The notes beneath the pieces were generated by a model, which searched no databases, had not been told where the DNA came from, and saw only the letters and a list, made by a program, of their open reading frames with translations. From Arctopsyche grandis (lineage: Eukaryota > Arthropoda > Insecta > Trichoptera > Hydropsychidae), in contig NC_135357.1 of assembly GCF_051622035.1 (NCBI RefSeq), positions 18,198,256 through 18,262,255 of the forward strand: a stretch of 64,000 nt of DNA, read 5' to 3'. Position numbers and translations under genes: made by a program. Shown here one piece after another: positions 57,560 to 64,000 of the stretch (within the stretch, counting starts at the first letter, position 1; each line of letters opens with the position of its first letter).

Positions 57560-57739
57560 CCGGAACAAATCAAGTGTAAAAAATATTTTTATTTTCAAAT
57601 ACCAAATTAATGACAAAATGTGTTTGAAAATTGTATATTATTGAAAATACTAAAACATATTCTACAAAATATACATACATACATATATCTTTGGATAAAT
57701 AAAATTTACTAAAAATAAATAATGGCAATAAAAATGATT

Positions 57740-60218
57740 TTATTTCTTCTTCTTGCCACCCTGTTGTAAAGACGCTTCAAAGTATATTCGCTTGCGAATA
57801 TCATCACTGAAAAAGAAGTTTGATTATGAATAAAAGTTCTAACGATTAAATAAGAATAATTTATTTTTTCTTGATATTATTTTACCTATTAAGCCGCTCT
57901 TTAATTTTGACAGAACTAATGTATGATTTGTCCCTCCTAACTTCTCTCTGGGCCGCTTTCATTTCTTTCTTTTGTTGTTTGCGAATTTGTTGATTCATGA
58001 GATGAAACTGTCCCTGATAATAACCGAGCCATCATATTATTACAGATACTGTTATTATCTGAATTATCTGTTAACTTTATTTACTGAAATTCCATTATCC
58101 TAACTGAATTTTTAGCTTCTAGCATTTTATTACTTTTTGAATTCTTTATCGATTCTATATATGGAATCGTTTGATGAATCAATTTGTCAGATTGAACGAT
58201 AGTAATATCTCTTTTTTGGAGATTTGTAGAAAGCGAAGAATGTTCAAACAGAACGCCATACATAAGGGCGAGGTCCGTTAACTGTTTTGAGGAAATGCGT
58301 TTAAAAAATCCATTAAACTTTGGATCCAAAGATTTGGATCGAAGTTTATCAGTACTCGTTGACTCAAAATGACGAATAATTTTGCCAAACTACAGAGCCG
58401 GTTCTAAACGAACTTGCAACCCATCTAATTACCTTACATCTAATTAATAACCGTCTATACATTACATCTAATTAATAACCTTCTATACCATCTAACACGT
58501 CCAATTTTTGAAATTTTTTGCCCTGTTCTGTGGCAATTTTTTCGATTTCTCGTTGGTTTTTCGAAGATTGATTATAAAGAGAATATAACTTATCCATAAA
58601 ACTTTAAAATGATTTATTCCATGAACTTCAGAAATAGAATCCCCAATTGACAATCAAGATCATCGGCAGACCTATTGAAATGTTTTTACAAGCAAACTGA
58701 TATGAGACAAATTAAAAAAAAGGAGGAAAAGGAATACCTGTGCTTAGATTTTGTGGGAAATTCATTAGCCGCAGTTCATCTCATACGTGCTAATCTGTCT
58801 TTTTCCAATTTTTCGAGTTTTTCTTTTTCCTGTTTTGCAATTTCATCTTCACATTTGTCTATCGGAAGGCAAAAAAATGTAATTGTAATCTCGAAAATAT
58901 GTTAGTGACTTTTATGAAAAATAAATAAAAGATGTAAAATTACCCTGCCATGAGTTTCAAACTTCAATTCCCTAATGGTCTTATCGTATTCCTCATTTTT
59001 TTTTATTGTGTTCATTTAGTAATTTATTGATCGGAGATGGCTTTTCAGTTTTATTGTCAACTTCTTTATTGTCTTTTGATACAATTGGATGTAAATCTTT
59101 CCATTCTGAATCTAATTTTTCTGTCAGGTCTAACGTTTATTCCTTCGATTTTTGTTTGTCTAATTTTCGTTTTTTATATCCAATGAGTTGTTTGATGAGG
59201 TCTTTTCGTGATTTAGCAGCATTGATATGATCACTTCTTGACAATACTCCGCTGCAAAAATTTGCATCAGCCACGAAACCATCTAAACATTAAAGCGAGT
59301 ATTAGGACATACATATGTACATACACATTTGAAATATAATATCAATTTTATGTAAATCATATATTAAAATATAAATTTATACTTTGAAGATTCCCATATT
59401 TCTTTTGCTGTAAATATTCATCGTCGTCTTCATCAGATCGAGGGTTATCGAATTTTTCTATTTCTTCTAAAGTCTGTCCTCTGAATGGATTGGCACTATT
59501 AATGAATTGTTTTATAGGATAAGATGAGGTATGTACACATGTATATCGAGAATAATTATATTACCTGTGTGTTAAAATTTTATCATCGGCTAGGTTATAA
59601 ATGCTTTGTTTCCCGCATTTAAATTTACGTTGTTGATTTTTCTCTGCAGTAAATCTTGCGATCATTTTGTCTTCCATGGAAATTGCAGAATTCTTTTGTC
59701 TAGAAAGGTATTGGACTTGTTGAACAGTTTGAGTTCATAGCCCAGAGTATTTTTTCTCTACAAAAAAAAAAAATTCAATAAGAATTGTAAATAGGTTTTT
59801 GAGCTCTTTTTCCTATTATGCTGTACATTAACATTAAAATAATATAATACTATGATTACTAACAAAATAATAAAAAAATTGTAAAATAGAAAATGATTAG
59901 TAGATCAGTAGCTATTAAAATAGATATAAGATGTATTGTGAACATAATTTAGTAATAATAAAATGCATTTAAAAATCAAAATCAAATACTCAATTCACAT
60001 TATCGAGTATAAAAAATATGCTTACCCTTTTCATTGCTTTAGTCCGTGATACTCCAAGTAAACTTTAATTTTTAGTTTTTTTGCCTAAAATTTTGAACTT
60101 TTCTTTATTTATGTGGACTTCGAATGGATTTAATTGTTTTTTGAATTTCATTTGTGTTTTTTTTAGTGTGTAGTTTGTCGGCTAAGCCAAAATTATTTTT
60201 GTTTTTTACTTGCACCAT
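57740..60218 (-). pseudogene. NOP14-like: NOP14 (nucleolar protein 14) duplicate, degraded
   Basis: Relic of a 40S ribosome-biogenesis factor. In order (minus): start ATG at 60218; NPFEVHINKEKFKILGKKT; GVSRTKAMKR; RKNTLGYELKLFNKSN; MIARFTAEKNQQ...KQSIYNLADDKILTH; QTLEEIEKFDNP; KSRKDLIKQLI; TLDLTEKLDSEWKDLHPIVS; YDKTIRELKFET; EIAKQEKEKLEKLEKDRLARM; YSLYNQSSKNQREI; and the C-terminus QIRKQQKKEMKAAQREVRRD...YISSVKIKERL...GGKKKK. Lesions: frameshifts near 60130-60145, 59690 and 59000; in-frame stops at 60065-60067, 59137-59139 and 58776-58778; a duplicated about-37-base segment at 58430-58495; most of the central half absent. Introns are still present, so it arose by DNA duplication, not retroposition, or is a decayed unitary gene. 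Confidence 0.85.
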
Positions 60219-61204
60219 TTTGCCAAATTTGAATTAAAAAATAAACAAATCTATATTCACAAACACGCGCTCAGACGTCACCAAGCAAACAAAGCCAATA
60301 ACACATGCGCGATGTGAAACGACAACTGCTTGGTCATAAAACTAAGCTCATCGACCATGTCTTTTTTTATCACAAATATCGGTGACTATTGAATAGTTTA
60401 CGATTGAAATCACTAGATCCCCATAAGTTTATTAATTGATTTGATAATTTTGTCCAAAAAATTTGTAAGAATAGCAAAAAGTCGATTATTCTATTCAACT
60501 TGTTATTCTAGTCGCATGAATTCACTGGATAAAGATTTATCTTAAATGTCACGAAGAATATGTAGCTTATATTTAAATACAATAAGCAGTGGTGTAGTGG
60601 GGCCGGGGCGACGTTCCGGCACTTTTTTCTAAGCCGGAAAGCGCTCCGTTACTTTTCTAAATTTTCTAAATATTGATATGATGCCCTCAAATATTGATTT
60701 TCATACATAATCGTGCTTTTATTTCGAAATTCGCATACTTAAATATTGGGATTCAAATTATTTCTAGTTTAAATTTTATTTTTAATAGATAAATTTTATA
60801 GAAAAATTATTTAAAAAATGCTAAAATTAAATTTAATATTCAAAATTCATATATTAAAGAAATTTAAATTTAGTCATATTAATTAGTATCTATTATTTAT
60901 ATAATCGTTTATTGTACAAATATTAAAAAATGAACCAAAAAAAAGACAGTCGGTAGAAATAAAGTAAATTGATAGTTTTTTGGTGATACAGTTTGTTTGA
61001 CATGAAAGATATTTGAAAAAAAAAAATTCGTGTATTTCAATATAAGGTGAAAGTAATACAATTTTTAATACAAGAGATAAAATTCAATTTTGGGTTTCAT
61101 CTAATAATCTAATAATTTTGATTGTTTTCCTGCCCTAGATATTAGACTTAAATTTTAATGTAAGTAGATGAATTTTAAAGCTATTAAATAATTTGCCATC
61201 TTAG

Positions 61205-61787
61205 CGAGTTTGTCAGAAGAATACCTCAATATGGCAAAACAAGCTATTTTTATCTTACTTCCGTTTTCTACATCCTATTTATGCGAAACAGAATTTTCTT
61301 ATTATTTTTATTTTTTATTTTATTTTATTTTATTAATTGAAAAATCAACAGACAGGATGTACATAGATATGTATAAAAAAAAACAAATAGTAAATAAATA
61401 ATAAATGTAACATCCGAGTTCAATAATAGATTTTTACAAAAATGAAAAAGATAAATATAAGGAAAACAAATTAAAAGTAATTATGTTGCAACAGTCAAAG
61501 TGCAGGAACAAACTCGACGCTACCCCACATATAAGAATTGAACTCACCTTTATTGTGCTTGATATCAAGAAGATTTGCTATTTAAGGACTAAAAATCATC
61601 AAGTCGTTAAGAGCTTTGTTAAAATATTTAAAAATATTTATGAAATCGATAATAAGTGTTTTAATAATTATTTATATATCAATAATAATAATAATAAATA
61701 ATAATAATATATAAATAAGCTAATTGCTCCGTTAAAATTTCCGGGTGTGTTAAGTGTTCCATTGCATAAAAAGTTTGGGAAACCCTG
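61205..61787 (+). pseudogene. hAT transposase (ZBED-like) C-terminal relic
   Basis: One + frame reads LSEEYLNMAKQAIFILLPFS then TSYLCETEFS; after about 170 bases of AT-rich insertion the same frame resumes with SKCRNKLDATPHIRIELTFI and VLDIKKICYLRTKNHQ. This is the C-terminal dimerisation block of ZBED-type hAT transposases (FxSTYLCExGFS...KxKxRNRL...DLRxxLS...DIKKIC). The end AAAGTTTGGGAAACCCTG at 61770-61787 is the typical 3' end of this group. The catalytic N-terminal part is missing and the reading frame is broken. Confidence 0.75.
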
Positions 61788-61794
61788 GTCTAAC

Positions 61795-62020
61795 ATAATC
61801 GGCATACAATGAGGCAAGTGCACTTCCTCTATTATTGGTTTCGACTAGAGATCGGCGGTCGAGTTGCCGCCATAAAATAACAATAGACCTCTCCATTGTT
61901 CGAGGAAGCCGGTGAGCAAAAAAAAGGTTGACAATCAAATTGACAATAGTGAACCATTTTTTTAGCCGTCGAGCATCTTGTCCGCCGGTCCTTAGTCTCC
62001 ACACCCTTCCTCAGTAACTT
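61795..62020. repeat. Imperfect inverted repeat with shared motif
   Basis: TAGAGATCGGCGGTCGAG-type sequence at about 61846 faces CCGTCGAGCATCTTG and GTCCGCCGGTCC at about 61964-61992. TTGACAATAGTGAACCATTT at about 61938 also occurs at 38123-38143. Probably a MITE. Confidence 0.4.
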
Positions 62021-62320
62021 AAATTTAAAAAAATAACTTCAATATAATAACAAAATTTAAGTGTTTACTGGTTCGTGTCTTGACATAGACTGACTGCGAA
62101 AGAGCTAATCGAAAAATCTTCATTATTTTTAGGTTCCCCTATATGTAGTATATAAAAATAGTACAAAAATGAAATTTTATGAAAATACCTTTATTTATGT
62201 TATGAAAATACCTTGTTTACATAAAAATTCAGTAAAAAAATTTGTGTGTGTGGGGGGGTTAAATTAGTAAATTCAGCGTTCCGCCACTTATTTTTTTAAC
62301 ACTACATCCTTGACACTAAC

Positions 62321-64000
62321 CCTGGTGTTCCACGATTTCTAGGAATGAAGAAAAGCTTATAAAATATTCGATTTTAAATACTTATATGGGGGGTGGGAAT
62401 GTGTTTCAGCTCCAACCTTACAAATCCTGCCTTCGACCGCGATATATAATATTATAATTTGTAATTATACATAAATACATACCATATGTTTATGTTTATG
62501 TACCCACATATGTATGTAAATATGTACATATATGTATGTAGTAAACGAATATCCAATTAAGAAATATTATACGCAATACTCGGTTGAAATAAACTTATTC
62601 TTACATAAAATAAACACGTATTATATTATATATCAGTGTTTATATACTCATAGATAGTTTGCTCGAATGCTAGGGTAGAATTCATTTCTTGAGTTGAACA
62701 AAGTTATATTAGTTTCCAAGAACTGTTTCTCCTGTGTCGATAGTAATCGACAACGGGACAACATGTGAAAATGATGTTTCAAGAAAAATAATTCAGTCCA
62801 AAATCTATGTATATATTTAAAATATGTAGGTATATGGAATAGAATTTATTTTTAAGTTAACTTAAGTAGCTCAATTTTAGAACGAAGCTTCAACCATCAA
62901 ATAAAATTAGTTCATCGTTAAAAAAAGCCCCAACGAAGTCGAACTTTTCATATTTTCAAATGATTAAATCTCAAAACTTTCAAGTCAAATTAAGAAAGAT
63001 TAAATGCGTCGATGTTATCTTTCCTTATGAAGTATTAAAATTAAATATTTCATGAATTACATTGTACATATCTATGCAATGTGTTACAAATGTCGTAGTT
63101 ATGTAGTAAAACGTATACTATAATAATATAATCAAAGTCATATCAACAAACATGATAATAATTTATATATTTTTTTTCCATTCTGAAATCTTAAGATTCA
63201 CTGATTGCCACATTTTTGGTGATGTATTAAATTTATGATAATATATGTGTGTACATATGTATATGTATGTAAATGGTCCATGTTTTGAATAAATGTATCT
63301 TTTTTTCCTTTTGGTAGATATTGTATTGCATATGTACATACATGCATGCTCACAAGGTACGAGTTTTTTAAAACGTGTAAAAAAATATTTTTTACATGTT
63401 AACAATGTTGACACTGTATAATGGAAAAAAATAATTATAACACGAGAGTAAAATTTGGTGTTGATTTCATTTGATATAATGAAAATGAATGACAAAATGT
63501 GTTTGAAAATCGTATATTATTGAAAATACTAAAATGTATTTTGCAAAATATAAATCGTTGGAATAATTTTAAAAATAATGAAAAAACTTTTTGTTCGAAA
63601 ATTAAATTTATTTGAGTTTATAAACGTGTAATGTGCTCATCCCATTCTACATACTACGATACATATGTGAATTTTTTATGATTTTATCTTGAAATTGGGC
63701 TTAAAAACTCCAATATAATGTTTTCTGTGTGGGCAATTGATTTAACTAGATCTCAACTTGGGGGTTATTATTATTAACTTAATTTCTATCAATCAATCCA
63801 CTAATAATATAAATTTTATCATTCAAATATGCAATATATGAACGAGTTTAACCCAGTGTAGTGCCTCGTTTTTCAATTATCCTCTCTAAATATTTTTAAA
63901 TTTAAAAATTATTTTTTAGTTTCAAGGATTTCGATGAATGTATGTATGTTGTGGGAATGTTTTTCTTGCGGTGAAAAAATCACTTTTTCTATTTTCTTAT
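62321..64000. other. AT-rich intergenic sequence to window end
   Basis: No gene, RNA gene or clear transposon end recognised. It includes ATGTATGTA-type microsatellite patches (62500-62545, 63245-63275) and a repeat of TGACAAAATGTGTTTGAAAA at 63490 that also occurs at 57613, so the two regions share an unclassified dispersed sequence. Confidence 0.35.

Larger units (their letters stand above)
60597..62312 (+). mobile_element. hAT element shell with degenerate ends
   Basis: Left end CAGTGGTGTAGTGGGGCC and right end CACTACATCCTTG are imperfect inverted repeats. Flanks ACAATAAG (60589-60596) and ACACTAAC (62313-62320) agree at six of eight. Sub-terminal GCGTTCCG...CACTTATTTTT appears at both ends. 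The interior holds the transposase relic listed separately. The right-end assignment is uncertain. Confidence 0.45.

Overview
This is a strongly AT-rich, intron-rich and transposon-rich animal genome window, almost certainly from an insect. The evidence is GT-AG spliced genes with short introns, long (TA)n tracts, repeated ATGTATGTA-type microsatellites, and a dense mixture of hAT, piggyBac, Helitron and LINE relics. Nothing prokaryotic is present: no operons, no CRISPR, no Shine-Dalgarno organisation.

Four protein-coding genes could be rebuilt exon by exon with every splice phase agreeing. (1) SmD2/SNRPD2 spliceosomal core protein, + strand, 5328-6126, 120 aa; its start codon is split by an intron. 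(2) Mitochondrial-type glycerol-3-phosphate acyltransferase (GPAT1/GPAM, Drosophila minotaur), - strand, 19794-9600, 15 coding exons, 896 aa, with a 4.6 kb first intron. (3) ESCRT-III subunit Vps24/CHMP3, + strand, 38661-39975, 219 aa. (4) An unrecognised serine-rich basic protein, - strand, 44813-41442, 10 exons, 570 aa, ending in a CaaX box (C-L-I-M) and carrying two nuclear-localisation-like clusters. This looks like a farnesylated nuclear-envelope protein and is the most intriguing gene here. A fifth locus (60218-57740, -) is a decayed, intron-retaining copy of the ribosome-biogenesis factor NOP14, with several stops and frameshifts.

Layout: 1-4.9 kb holds a 197-bp dimeric satellite and a hAT-type non-autonomous element. 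5-20 kb holds SmD2 and GPAT1. 20-38 kb is a transposon graveyard: modular foldback elements, two Helitron families with diagnostic A|TC...CTAG|T ends, hAT relics, MITEs and two adjacent giant palindromes. 38-45 kb holds Vps24 and the CaaX gene. 45-57 kb is again mobile-element debris: hAT MITEs with target-site duplications, a LINE 5'/3' remnant, and nested TIR elements. 57-64 kb holds the NOP14 pseudogene and a hAT (ZBED-like) relic.

The genes are unrelated housekeeping functions (splicing, glycerolipid synthesis, endosomal sorting, probable nuclear envelope) and do not form a pathway. All identities come from recalled protein families and visible motifs; no database search was run.
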